Assembly (NCBI GenBank): GCA_963774405.1
Contig: CAVZEV010000005.1
Span: 620,001-684,000 of the forward strand
Origin: VRUE01 sp963774405
Lineage (GTDB): Bacteria; Actinomycetota; Thermoleophilia; Solirubrobacterales; 70-9
Reading direction: 5' to 3'
DNA length: 64,000 nt
The notes under the pieces are model-generated. The model was not told the origin of the DNA, ran no database searches, and saw only the letters and a program-made list of their open reading frames with translations. The position numbers and the translations under genes are program-made. This document shows, one piece after another, positions 50,912 to 59,378 of this stretch (positions are counted from its first letter, which is position 1; every line of letters begins with the position of its first letter).

Positions 50912-51490
50912 ATGCGCGCGAGCAAAGTCGAGCAGCGCCTCGCCGACGAGGAGCTGATGCCGCTGATCGGGGAGAAGAACCCCGACGCCTTCGAGGTCTT
51001 CTACGACCGCCACGGCGGCGTCGCCTACTCGCTCGCCTACAGGATCGTCGGCGAGCGGGGGGCGGCCGAAGATGTCACTCAGGAGGCCTTCATCTCGATC
51101 TGGCGCAGCGGCGCCCGCTACGACGCGGCGCGCGGCAGCGTCCGCACCTGGATGCTCGGCATCGTCCGCAACCGCGCGATCGACTTCCTGCGCAGCAAGG
51201 CGGGCCGGGCGCCGAAGCTCGACTTCGACGACGACGCGATCCTCGAGCACCGCCCGGCGAGCGAGCAGACCGAGTCCGAGGCCCTGGAGCGGGAGACGGC
51301 GCAGGAAATGCGCGGGGCGCTGGGCGAGTTGCCCGGCGAGCAGGCGAAGGTGATCCAGCTGGCCTACTTCGGCGGCTTCAGCCACTCGGAGATCGCCGGC
51401 ATGCTGGGGGTGCCGCTGGGCACCGTGAAGGGGAGGATGCGACTTGGATTGGAGAAGATCCGCGGTGAGCTGGCGGAGGGATTGACATGA
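50912..51490 (+). CDS. ECF-type sigma factor (SigK-like)
   Basis: 192 aa. Region 2: FEVFYDRHGGVAYSLAYRIV, EDVTQEAFISIWRSGARYDA and RTWMLGIVRNRAIDFLRSKA. Region 4: ELPGEQAKVIQLAYFGGFSH then SEIAGMLGVPLGTVKGRMRL. It overlaps the anti-sigma gene by 4 bp (ATGA), the classical arrangement in which the membrane anti-sigma holds the factor inactive until an envelope or redox signal. It is close in type to SigK of mycobacteria. The ferritin-like genes upstream are plausible targets. Confidence 0.93.
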   Translation: MRASKVEQRLADEELMPLIGEKNPDAFEVFYDRHGGVAYSLAYRIVGERGAAEDVTQEAFISIWRSGARYDAARGSVRTWMLGIVRNRAIDFLRSKAGRAPKLDFDDDAILEHRPASEQTESEALERETAQEMRGALGELPGEQAKVIQLAYFGGFSHSEIAGMLGVPLGTVKGRMRLGLEKIRGELAEGLT

Positions 51491-52177
51491 GCGAGAACGG
51501 ACACGAGCGCCGGCACGACGAGCTTGCCGCCTACCTGTTGGGCGCGCTGGAGCCCGGCGAGGCGGCGGAGCTGGAACGCCACCTGGCCGGATGCGAGGAG
51601 TGCCGGACCGAGCTGGAGTGGCTGCGCCCGGCGGTGCAGACTGCTGCCCGAGTCGGTGCAGCGGGTCGAGGCGCCGCCGGAGCTGCGCGGGCGGCTGATG
51701 GAGCAGGTGCGCTCGGAGGCCGAGAGCGCCACGGCGCCGCGCGCCGCCCGGCGCTGGAGCGTCGCCGGCTGGAGCCTGCGGCCGGTCGCCGGCCTGGCTG
51801 CGCTCGTGCTCGTCGTCGCCGCGCTCGCCGCCTACGCGATCGGCAGCGGCGACTCGGGCGGCGGCGGGGCCACCACGGTCGTCACCGGCCACTCACCCGG
51901 CGTGGTCGCCGAGGTGGTCCGCGAGGGCGGCTCCGGCACCCTGCACCTGACCAACGTCCACCAGCTGCCGAGCGACGAGGTGCTGCAGGCCTGGGTCGAA
52001 CGCGAAGGGCGCGTCGTCTCGGCCAAGACCCTCTTCGTCCCTAACCGGGACGGCACTGCCTCGGCGACGATCGACGACATGAAGGGCGTCAGGACGGTGA
52101 TGGTCACCGCCGAGCCGCGCGGCGGCAGCGTCCAGCCGACGAGCCCGCCGATCGTCAGCGTGTCGATTCCCCAGTAG
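51487..52177 (+). CDS. Anti-sigma factor (RskA/zinc-motif type), one frameshift
   Basis: The N-terminus HDELAAYLLGALEPGEAAEL then ERHLAGCEECRTELEWLRPA has the His-x3-Cys-x2-Cys ZAS-like motif that binds the sigma factor. After an indel near 51638-51645 the frame continues LPESVQRVEAPPELRGRLME. One membrane helix (GLAALVLVVAALAAYAIG) and an external RskA-type domain follow (TLHLTNVHQLPSDEVLQAWV, TVMVTAEPRGGSVQPT). With one base removed it is about 229 aa. A single indel in a two-gene regulatory operon suggests a sequence error. Confidence 0.85.
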
Positions 52178-52186
52178 GACCGACGC

Positions 52187-52894
52187 TCAGCGGCCGTAGC
52201 GGTCGTTTGAGAGGACCAGCTGCTCGGGGATCGTCGCCCGTGGCGGCGGCGCCGGGTCGGCGCGGACCGAGACGGTCTCGGCGACGCTGCGCGATACCTG
52301 GTGCGTGCCCTCGGCGGAGGCGATCGTCACGCCCTCCTCGCCGGAGCTCTGCACGCTGCCTTCGAGGCCGGGGTAGAGCCCCGCGTCCTTGAGGTAGTGG
52401 AGCAGCTCCTCGGCCTCGTTCTCGAAGCGCAGGACGACGACCTTGGCACCGGGCTCGACGTCGGAGAGCAGGGCGCCCTGCTCGCGGATGCCCTCGACGA
52501 TCGGGTGGCCGTGGGGGCAGGTGGTGGCGTCGCCGATCGCGGCCCGCATGCGCTCCTCCAGCACCGGCGACATCGCGTGCTCGATCCGCTCGGCCTCCTC
52601 GTGCACCTCGTCCCAGGGGATGCCGAGCACGTCGGTGAGGAAGCGCTCGATCATCCGGTGGCGGCGGACGATGTGGCTGGCGTGCTCGCGGCCCGAGGCC
52701 GTGAATTCCAGCGACTTGTCGGGCTTGCGCTCGACGTAGCCGTCCTCGCTGAGGCGGCCGATCATCTCGTGCACGGTCGGCGGCGAGAGCTGCATCGCGC
52801 GGGCGATGTTGGCCCCGGTCATCGGCAGCCCGGCCTCCTCGAGCCAGAACATGATCTCCAGGTACTCCTGCTCGGCGACTGTTGCTTGCTCCAT
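52187..52894 (-). CDS. DtxR/MntR-family metal-dependent repressor
   Basis: N-terminal winged helix, residues 5-65: EQEYLEIMFWLEEAGLPMTG, ANIARAMQLSPPTVHEMIGR, LSEDGYVERKPDKS. The dimerisation/metal domain has EREHASHIVRRHRMIERFLTDVLGIPW-like His/Glu residues (HEEAERIEHAMSP, TCPHGHPI) and a C-terminal SH3-like FeoA module from about 150. At 235 aa it matches DtxR/IdeR/SirR proteins that sense Fe2+ or Mn2+. It converges on the ferritin-like/sigma operon; metal-dependent control of that operon is inferred from context. Confidence 0.9.
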   Translation of the reverse strand: MEQATVAEQEYLEIMFWLEEAGLPMTGANIARAMQLSPPTVHEMIGRLSEDGYVERKPDKSLEFTASGREHASHIVRRHRMIERFLTDVLGIPWDEVHEEAERIEHAMSPVLEERMRAAIGDATTCPHGHPIVEGIREQGALLSDVEPGAKVVVLRFENEAEELLHYLKDAGLYPGLEGSVQSSGEEGVTIASAEGTHQVSRSVAETVSVRADPAPPPRATIPEQLVLSNDRYGR

Positions 52895-53006
52895 TGGCTT
52901 CGATACTAGCTATCCACCGAATAAGGCCCTCTATCGTGCCAACCCAACCCCCTATATATTTGAAATATCAAAGCTAATAGCTTTAAAGTTCTTTATATTG
53001 AAGAAT

Positions 53007-53339
53007 ATGAAGAGGGCAAGAGCTTATTCCCCCTACGCGACCGAGGCTGCAGAGCTGCTTGGGGAGCAAATTCGCGCCGCCCGTCGCGGTCGCCGCTGGT
53101 CCCAGCGTGAGCTCGCCGAGCGGGCGGGAATTACACCGGGCACTCTGATCAAGATCGAGCGGGGTGATCTGAGCGTTCGTCTTGGGACGGTCTTCGAGAC
53201 CGCCGCGCTGGTCGGCGTCCCCCTCTTCCACGCAGATCGCTCCATGCTCACACTTGATCTCGACCGCACACGGGCACGAAGCGCCTTGTTGCCGCAGCGT
53301 ATAAGGACTCGCAGCGATGATTTGAAGGATGACTTCTGA
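53007..53339 (+). CDS. XRE-family (HipB-like) transcription factor, apparently without its toxin
   Basis: 110 aa: LLGEQIRAARRGRRWSQREL, AERAGITPGTLIKIERGDLS and VRLGTVFETAALVGVPLFHA are the Cro/C1 helix-turn-helix, and the tail ends LLPQRIRTRSDDLKDDF. This tail is characteristic of actinobacterial HipB-like antitoxins that overlap a HipA start at ATGAC; here the ATG (53329-53331) is present but leads to a frame of only about 35 codons. So the partner kinase seems deleted. Its upstream 110 bp (52895-53006) is AT-rich, a probable promoter. I infer an orphan antitoxin or stand-alone regulator. Confidence 0.75.
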   Translation: MKRARAYSPYATEAAELLGEQIRAARRGRRWSQRELAERAGITPGTLIKIERGDLSVRLGTVFETAALVGVPLFHADRSMLTLDLDRTRARSALLPQRIRTRSDDLKDDF

Positions 53340-53399
53340 GCGCCTTAAGGCTGAGCAAAAGGCCAAGCCGCTCGCGGTGGAGAAAGGCTCACCCCAGGC

Positions 53400-54215
53400 T
53401 CAGCGGCGCTCCATCAGGGTCGAGACGACCGCCTCGTAGAAGCCGTCGCCCATCGCGCCCTCGGTGACCGTGGCGTTGTCCCAGGCGCCGAGCGCGGCGC
53501 GCAGGCCGGGGTCGCGCTCGGGGCCGTTGGCGACGACGAAGAAGCGGCCGACCGCGGCCGCGACCTCGAGGTCCTCGACCGAGTCGCCGACCGCGATGCA
53601 CTCGGCCGGGTCGTAGCCGCGGGCGCGGGCGTGGGCGGCGACGGCGCCGGCCTTGCTGACCAGCTTGGGGACCAGGTGGTAGGCGTGGGTGGGACCGTCG
53701 ACGGCGGGCATCTCGCGGCCGATCGCGCCGTTGTCGAGCAGGCGCAGGTCGCCGTGGCCCTCGGCGCCGAGCAGCTCGTTGGCCTCGGCGACGTCGACCT
53801 TGCCGCGGAAGAGGTGGGAGAGGACGCGGCCGTGGTGCCAGGGCGCGTGGTACTCGAGCCGGCCGTCGAAGTGGGCAAAGAGCAGCTTCGGGATGCCGCG
53901 GGCCTCGATCTTCTCGTAGACGGTGCCGTCCTCGTCGGGGACCAGGTCGCCGGTCAGAAGCGTCGTCTCGCCCTCGATCGCGAAGGCGCAGCCCGCCTCG
54001 TAAATGTAGGAGGTCTGGCCCATCAGGCGGGCGGCCTCGTGGACCTGCGGCTCGCGGCGGCCGGACATGATCACCACCTCGACCCCGGCCCGGTGGCAGG
54101 CCTCCAGGCCGCGTGATTGGGCCAGCGAGAAGCCGCCCTCGGCGTCGCGGAAGAGCGAGCTGCCCCTGCCGAGCAGGGTGCCGTCGAGGTCGGTGTAGAC
54201 GCAGCTCAGTGCCAT
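53400..54215 (-). CDS. HAD-superfamily phosphatase (Cof/MPGP-like)
   Basis: 271 aa. Motif I VYTDLDGTLLGRGSSLFR (nucleophile Asp near residue 8), motif II IMSGRREPQVHEAARLM, and late motif AVGDSVEDLEVAAAVGRF with conserved Asp pair. The type II cap between residues 90 and 190 is that of Cof/mannosyl-3-phosphoglycerate phosphatases. Substrate is a sugar or polyol phosphate in most relatives. It is divergent to the folP-like gene (23 bp apart). Confidence 0.86.
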   Translation of the reverse strand: MALSCVYTDLDGTLLGRGSSLFRDAEGGFSLAQSRGLEACHRAGVEVVIMSGRREPQVHEAARLMGQTSYIYEAGCAFAIEGETTLLTGDLVPDEDGTVYEKIEARGIPKLLFAHFDGRLEYHAPWHHGRVLSHLFRGKVDVAEANELLGAEGHGDLRLLDNGAIGREMPAVDGPTHAYHLVPKLVSKAGAVAAHARARGYDPAECIAVGDSVEDLEVAAAVGRFFVVANGPERDPGLRAALGAWDNATVTEGAMGDGFYEAVVSTLMERR

Positions 54216-54238
54216 CGGTGGGTCGTTACCGTAGCCGG

Positions 54239-55141
54239 ATGATCTGGCGCCTCGCCGATCGCAGCCTCGACCTGGCCCAGCCGCTGGCTGCCGGGATCGT
54301 CAACGTGACTGCCGACTCGATGTTCGAGGGGGCTCGTAGCGGGACGCCGGAGCGGGCGGTCGCCGATGGGACGGCCTTGGTCGAGTCGGGGCTCGACATG
54401 CTCGACATCGGCGCGGTGGCGGCGAAAGCCGGGCCTCCGGTTCGTCCCGAGGTCGAGGCGGCGGCGCTGGTGCCGGCGGTCGAGGGGCTGGCCGGGGCGG
54501 GGGTGCCGATCTCGGCTGACACCTTCTCGGTTGCGGTGGCGCGGGCAGCGCTGCGGGCGGGCGCGGTCGCGGTCAACGACATCTCGGGTGGCTCGGACGA
54601 GATGTTCGAGCTGGTCGCCGAGAGCGGCTGTGGCTACGTGCTGATGCACATCGAGGGGCCGCCGCGGGTTGACCGGCCTGCTCCCGAATACGGCGACGTG
54701 GTCGCGCACCTGGTCGAGTGGTTCGGGGGGAGAGTCGAGCGCGCCCGCACCCTTGGCGTCGCCGAGGAGCAGATCGCGATCGACCCCGGACTCGACTTCG
54801 ACTTGAACACAGCGCAGGACCTGGAGATCCTGCGCCGCCTGCCCGAGCTCGGCGCGCTCGGCCTGCCGCTCTACGTCTCGCTCTCCCGCAAGGACTTCAT
54901 CGGCGCCGTCCTGGCCGGCTCCTGGGAGCAGCGTCTGCCGGCGGCCGAGCGCGAGTGGGGCACCGTCGCCGCCGTCGCCCTCGCGGTCCGCGCCGGCGCC
55001 GATGTCCTCCGCATCCACGACCGCACCTCTCTCCAGGCCATGCGCGTAGCGGCCGCCATCCGCACCGGGGCCGACGGGCCGATTTCGGGACATATCGACA
55101 CGTTTGAGGCCCGTCGGTCCCCATCGGAGGGCTCCGGATGA
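54239..55141 (+). CDS. folP: Dihydropteroate synthase-like protein
   Basis: TIM-barrel enzyme of folate synthesis. LAAGIVNVTADSMFEG corresponds to the pterin-site motif (usually GxxNVTPDSFSDGG), and LDMLDIGAVAAKAG, ISADTFSVAVARAALRAGAV, VNDISGGSDE, LMHIEGPP, IAIDPGLDFDLNTAQDLEIL, SLSRKDFIGAV and VLRIHDRTSLQAMRVA follow in order. The order is complete, but the first motif and MHxRG-like loop are altered, so it may be a divergent or non-catalytic paralogue (FolP2 type). I chose ATG 54239, 23 bp after the divergent gene's ATG. Overlaps the helicase by 4 bp. Confidence 0.85.
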   Translation: MIWRLADRSLDLAQPLAAGIVNVTADSMFEGARSGTPERAVADGTALVESGLDMLDIGAVAAKAGPPVRPEVEAAALVPAVEGLAGAGVPISADTFSVAVARAALRAGAVAVNDISGGSDEMFELVAESGCGYVLMHIEGPPRVDRPAPEYGDVVAHLVEWFGGRVERARTLGVAEEQIAIDPGLDFDLNTAQDLEILRRLPELGALGLPLYVSLSRKDFIGAVLAGSWEQRLPAAEREWGTVAAVALAVRAGADVLRIHDRTSLQAMRVAAAIRTGADGPISGHIDTFEARRSPSEGSG

Positions 55142-57414
55142 CCTCCAGGTCGTTGCTCGAGGCGCCTTGGTCGATTGCGCTCGATCCCGCGCGGCGGGAT
55201 GGGCGGATCGTGGCCGAGAGCGGCGAGGAGGAGCGGGGGGCGCAGGAGGTGGCGCTGCCACGCTCGCTCGACCCGGGCTTGGTCGAAGCGTTGAAGCGCA
55301 GTGGGGTCGAGCGGCTCTACTCGCACCAGCGCGAAGCGCTGCGGACGGCCGCCGACTCGAACCTGGTGATCACCAGCGGCACCGCCTCGGGCAAGAGCCT
55401 CGCCTTCAACCTGCCGGTGCTCGACGGGATCGCCCGCGACCCCAAGCGCCGCGCCCTCTACCTCTACCCGACCAAGGCGCTGGCCCAGGACCAGGCGCGC
55501 AAGCTGGCGGCGCTGCGACCGCCGGGCCTGCGCGAGGCGATCTACGACGGCGACACGCCGCGCGAAGAGCGGCCCGCGATCCGCCGTCGCAACAACCTCG
55601 TCCTCACCAACCCGGACATGCTGCACGTCGGCGTCCTGCCCCACCACAAGAGCTGGGGCGACTTCCTCGCCAACCTCGAGTGGGTGGTGGTCGACGAGGC
55701 GCACACCTACCGCGGCGTCTTCGGCTCCCACGTCGCCAACGTGCTGCGGCGGCTGCGGCGGGTGGCGCGCGCCTACGGCTCGGAGCCGCGCTTCCTGCTC
55801 GCCTCGGCGACGATCGCCAACCCGGTCGAGCTGGCCGAAGAGCTGGTCGGCACGCCCTTCGAGCTGATCGACGACGACGGCGCGCCGCGGGCCGGGCGCG
55901 AGATCGCGATGTGGAACCCGCCGCTGATCGACAAGGCGACCGGGGCGCGGCGCTCGGCGCTCTCGGAGGCGGCCGACCTGCTCGCCGAGCTCGTCACCCA
56001 CGGCGTGCGGACGATCTGCTTCCTCAAGAGCCGGCGCGGGATCGAGCTGATCCAGCGCTTCGCCCGCGAATCGCTGGAGCGGCGCGGCAAGCCCGAGCTG
56101 GCGGCGCGGATCGCGCCCTACCGCGGTGGCTACACGCCGCAGCAGCGGCGCGAGATCGAGGCGCGGCTGGCGGCGGGTGAGCTGCTCGCGGTGGTCGCCA
56201 CCGACGCGCTCGAGCTCGGCATCGACATCGGCGAGCTCGACGCGGCGATCTGCGTCACCTTCCCCGGCACCGTCGCCAGCCTGCGCCAGATGTGGGGGCG
56301 GGCGGGGCGCCGGCGCCGCGGCCTCGCGGTCTACGTCGCCGGCCAGGACGCGCTCGACCAGTTCTTCTGCCGCCACCCCGACGAGTTCATCGGCCGCCCG
56401 GTAGAGGCGGCGATCCTCGACCACGCCAGCGAGCAGATCGCCGGCCGGCACATGGTCGCCGCGGCCTATGAGCTGCCGTTGAGCGAGGCCGACGTCGAGG
56501 TCTTCGGGCCCGAGTGGCGCGAGCGCGCGCAGCGGCTGATCGCCGCCGGCGAGCTGCGCCAGGCGGGCGGGCGGATCATGCCGCGCAGCAGCGAGTTCGT
56601 CGCCGCCAAGGTGCCGCTGCGCTCGGCCTCGCCCGACTCGGTCGCGGTGATCGAGCGCGAGTCGGGCGAGATGCTCGGCCTGGTCGAGTCCGAGCGCGCC
56701 TTCACCACGATCCACCCCGGGGCGATCTACCTCCACCTCGGCCGCTCCTACGAGGTCGAGCAGCTCGACGTGCAGGGACGGCGGGCGATCGTCTCGCGCT
56801 TCGACGGCGACTGGTACACGCGGCCGAAGAAGGAGACCGAGATCTACATCGAGCGGGTGCGCGAGCAGCGCTCGACCGCGGGGGTCGAGCTGCACTTCGG
56901 CGAGGTCTCGGTGAGCGAGCAGGTGATCGCCTACCAGCGCGTCTCGATCTCCGAGCAGGAGCCCTTCGACATCGTCTCGCTGGAGCTGCCCGAGCAGCAG
57001 TTCGCCACCCAGGCGCTCTGGTACGTGCTGCCCGACGGGCTCAGCGGTGCGCTGCCCCCCGATGTCCTGCTCGGCGCCCTGCACGCGACCGAGCACGGCC
57101 AGATCGCGGTGCTGCCGCTGATCGCGATGTGCGACCGCTGGGACATCGGCGGCCTCTCGACCAACGTCCACTTCCAGACCGGCCGCTCTACGATCTTCAT
57201 CTACGACGGCCACCCCGGCGGCGTCGGCATCACCCTGCGCGGCTACGAGCAGTTCGAGCGGCTGCTGGGCGACGCCGAGCGGTTGATTGGCGAGTGTCCG
57301 TGCGAGAGCGGTTGCCCGTCGTGCGTGCAGAGTCCCAAGTGCGGCAATCTCAACGAACCGCTGCACAAGGGCGGGGCGCTGGAGTTGATGAGGGCCATGA
57401 AGGGGGTGCAGTGA
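55138..57414 (+). CDS. MrfA/YprA-like DEAH-box helicase with DUF1998-type zinc module
   Basis: DNA helicase of about 758 aa involved in DNA repair in relatives. Walker A/I: ITSGTASGKSLAFNLPVLD; Ia YPTKALAQDQ; DEAH at VVVDEAHTYRGVFGSH; motif III LLASATIANP; motif V-VI VVATDALELGIDIGELDAAI and WGRAGRRRRGLAVYVAGQDA. A C-terminal metal-binding set CPCESGCPSCVQSPKCGN follows IYDGHPGGVGI, the DUF1998 signature. In B. subtilis MrfA acts with MrfB against mitomycin damage; an MrfB exonuclease is not in the window. ATG overlaps folP; the next gene overlaps its stop. Confidence 0.92.
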   Translation: MTSRSLLEAPWSIALDPARRDGRIVAESGEEERGAQEVALPRSLDPGLVEALKRSGVERLYSHQREALRTAADSNLVITSGTASGKSLAFNLPVLDGIARDPKRRALYLYPTKALAQDQARKLAALRPPGLREAIYDGDTPREERPAIRRRNNLVLTNPDMLHVGVLPHHKSWGDFLANLEWVVVDEAHTYRGVFGSHVANVLRRLRRVARAYGSEPRFLLASATIANPVELAEELVGTPFELIDDDGAPRAGREIAMWNPPLIDKATGARRSALSEAADLLAELVTHGVRTICFLKSRRGIELIQRFARESLERRGKPELAARIAPYRGGYTPQQRREIEARLAAGELLAVVATDALELGIDIGELDAAICVTFPGTVASLRQMWGRAGRRRRGLAVYVAGQDALDQFFCRHPDEFIGRPVEAAILDHASEQIAGRHMVAAAYELPLSEADVEVFGPEWRERAQRLIAAGELRQAGGRIMPRSSEFVAAKVPLRSASPDSVAVIERESGEMLGLVESERAFTTIHPGAIYLHLGRSYEVEQLDVQGRRAIVSRFDGDWYTRPKKETEIYIERVREQRSTAGVELHFGEVSVSEQVIAYQRVSISEQEPFDIVSLELPEQQFATQALWYVLPDGLSGALPPDVLLGALHATEHGQIAVLPLIAMCDRWDIGGLSTNVHFQTGRSTIFIYDGHPGGVGITLRGYEQFERLLGDAERLIGECPCESGCPSCVQSPKCGNLNEPLHKGGALELMRAMKGVQ

Positions 57415-57965
57415 TGGGAGGGGGTGGGCCTCACCGTCACGAACAGCAGGGAGGTTCCGTCGATCCCCACCCCCTTCGTTCCGAGCGCGCGCGTCAGGTG
57501 GCCGTCATCGGGTCAAGCGGCGTCGAGCTTGGGTCGGAGCTTGGGCGGCTGGCGGAGGACGTCGGCAGGCGCTTGGCCGAAGCTGGGGTGACCTTGGTGT
57601 GTGGCGGAAGGGGCGGGGTGATGGAGGCGGCTTGCCGGGGGGCGCGTGAGGCCGGTGGGGAGACGATCGGGATCGTGCCGGGGCATGAGGTTGGTGAAGC
57701 GAACGAGTTCTGCACGCATGTGGTGGCGACAGGGATAGGCCATGCGCGCAACCTTGCGGTGGTCTCCTCGGGTGGCGCCGTGATCGCGATCGGGGGCGAG
57801 TGGGGGACGCTCTCGGAGATTGGGCTCGCGCGGGCGATCGGCCGCAGCGTGATTGCTTTGCGCAGCTGGGAGTTGAAGGGGGGCGAGCGGATGGCGGACG
57901 CGCCCGGTGTGACTCCGGCGAACTCGGCCCGCGAGGCGGTCGATCTGGCGCTCGAGTTGCTATAG
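57414..57965 (+). CDS. TIGR00725/LOG-like Rossmann protein
   Basis: 183 aa; QVAVIGSSGVELGSELGRLA, VTLVCGGRGGVMEAACRGAR, GETIGIVPGHEVGEANEFCT and VVSSGGAVIAIGGEWGTLSE are the GGRGGVMEAxxxG-type nucleotide-binding features shared by LOG/DprA-like proteins (TIGR00725 family). Function of this branch is not settled; LOG relatives cleave nucleoside monophosphates. ATG 57414 overlaps the helicase TGA by 1 base; GTG 57498 is an internal alternative that would remove a low-complexity His/Gln leader. It is followed by a possible bidirectional terminator (57966-58027) with inverted GGCCGTAA/TTACGGCC arms. Confidence 0.82.
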   Translation: MGGGGPHRHEQQGGSVDPHPLRSERARQVAVIGSSGVELGSELGRLAEDVGRRLAEAGVTLVCGGRGGVMEAACRGAREAGGETIGIVPGHEVGEANEFCTHVVATGIGHARNLAVVSSGGAVIAIGGEWGTLSEIGLARAIGRSVIALRSWELKGGERMADAPGVTPANSAREAVDLALELL

Positions 57966-58027
57966 CCGCCGCCTCCCAGGTGAAGCGTTTTGCGCGGCCC
58001 CGGGGCCGTAAACCTCGTACTTCGGGC

Positions 58028-59116
58028 TTACGGCCAGAGTTGGCGCAGGGCGAGGATCGCGAAGGCTTGGGACCAGGCGAGGGGCGTGGTCGAGGTGGGG
58101 GTGCCGGTGCGGGAGTCGACGCGCTCGGGCAACAGGCCGGTGGGCGTTGCGTCGCGGCGCAGCTCGGCCATCAGGTGGAGGGCCGCGCTCCGCTCGCCGA
58201 GCGCGGCCAGGCTCCAGGCGGTCCAGGCCGTGGGCGCGGTCCAGGGGTCGGTGCCGCCGTCCCAGCTTTCGGAGGGGACGATGCCGAAGCGGCCGCTGGT
58301 AGCGGCCAGGCGCAGCAGCGTGCGTCGCACCAGGGGGTAGAGCGCGGGATGGGGGAAGGGACGCACGGCCCAGGCGGCGGCTGAGTCGAGCCCGGAGGAG
58401 GGGTCGCCGGCGCGGCGGGCGAGCGTGCCCGACGGTGTCCCGAAGAGCGCCCGGACGTGCGGCGAGCCCGAGGCGATCGCGTTGGCGAGGAAATCGCCGC
58501 TGCCGTTCTCCTGGTAGTCGTCGAGCCCTCGCCACGGCTGCTTGATCTCTGTACTTGGGAGACCCGCTGCCCGGGCGGCAGCTCCGATCCAACCCGCCGC
58601 GTCGCCCTGGGCGGCGCGCCCGTCGACCGGCATGCCGTCGGGTTGGAACCGCGCCGCGGCGGCGACATCGAGCCCTTTCAGGAACCCGACGACGCGCCTG
58701 GCCTCGGCTCGATATCCCGCCGCCGCCAGGGCGATCGCAACCGCGCTCGCGTCGCGAGGCCAGACGTAGCGCCAGCCCGCGCGAGCCCCGGCCTCAACCG
58801 CGCCAGTGCGCTCGTCGGTGAGCGCGTGCAGGACGAGCAGCGAGCGCCGGTACATCCGCCGCGCCCAGGCCGGCGCCCCGGCGCCGAGCGGCCGCGCCTT
58901 CGCGAGCCAGGCCGGATCGGCGCGGACGGCGCCGGGCGCGCCAAGCGAGTGGACCGCCACCCTCCGGGCGGTGCCGAATTTCGAGACCGTGCGCAGCGCA
59001 TTGCTCTCCGGCAGGTAGCGCAGCCGGACCGAGTCGTCCCCCGACCCTCCCGAAGCAAACGCCGCGCCGACGGCGACCAGCGCCACCACCACGACCGCTG
59101 CACGCAAAGATCTCAC
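58028..59116 (-). CDS. Exported GH15-like (glucoamylase-type) (alpha/alpha)6 protein
   Basis: Signal peptide (MRSLRAAVVVVALVAVGAAF), then GAVEAGARAGWRYVWPRDAS with the W-P-R-D segment typical of GH15, FQPDGMPVDGR, FGIVPSESWDGGTDPWTAPT and LLPERVDSRTGTPTSTTPLA then WSQAFAILALRQLW, the C-terminal barrel. Catalytic Glu candidates are in SESWDGG and LLPERVD. At 362 aa it lacks the N-terminal beta-sandwich of long glucoamylases. Secreted carbohydrate hydrolase or trehalase-like; substrate not known. Confidence 0.75.
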   Translation of the reverse strand: MRSLRAAVVVVALVAVGAAFASGGSGDDSVRLRYLPESNALRTVSKFGTARRVAVHSLGAPGAVRADPAWLAKARPLGAGAPAWARRMYRRSLLVLHALTDERTGAVEAGARAGWRYVWPRDASAVAIALAAAGYRAEARRVVGFLKGLDVAAAARFQPDGMPVDGRAAQGDAAGWIGAAARAAGLPSTEIKQPWRGLDDYQENGSGDFLANAIASGSPHVRALFGTPSGTLARRAGDPSSGLDSAAAWAVRPFPHPALYPLVRRTLLRLAATSGRFGIVPSESWDGGTDPWTAPTAWTAWSLAALGERSAALHLMAELRRDATPTGLLPERVDSRTGTPTSTTPLAWSQAFAILALRQLWP

Positions 59117-59191
59117 CGGCCGAATGCAAGCAGCCTCACCGCCGCCCGGTCGCTAGCCTTCGCCCGGCAAGCTTCGGCTCTGCACTTCCCA

Positions 59192-59264
59192 GGCGAGGTA
59201 GCTCAGTTGGTAGAGCACACGACTGAAAATCGTGGTGTCGTGGGTTCGATTCCCACCCTCGCCA
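59192..59264 (+). tRNA. trnF-GAA: tRNA-Phe (anticodon GAA)
   Basis: Cloverleaf of 73 nt: acceptor GGCGAGG pairs with CCTCGCC, discriminator A at 59264, T-loop GTTCGATTC, D arm GCTC/GAGC, and anticodon stem CACGA/TCGTG around CTGAAAA with GAA at 59225-59227. CCA is not encoded. Its 3' 43 bases (59223-59265) recur exactly at 61809-61851. A GC hairpin with T-run follows. Confidence 0.96.
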
Positions 59265-59279
59265 TCGCTTTCCAGAGCC

Positions 59280-59309
59280 AAAAGCGCCGCCTCCGAGGCG
59301 GCGCTTTTT
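59280..59309 (+). terminator. Rho-independent terminator after tRNA-Phe
   Basis: AAAAGCGCCGCCTC (59280-59293) pairs with GAGGCGGCGCTTTT (59295-59308), with the T-run at 59305-59309. Strong intrinsic terminator on the plus strand 15 nt after the tRNA. Confidence 0.85.
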
Positions 59310-59378
59310 GCGCTCGGGTCAACGCCAGGTAAACAGGATGCAGGGCAAGGGTCCGGGCTGCGTCAGATACTCGGATCC

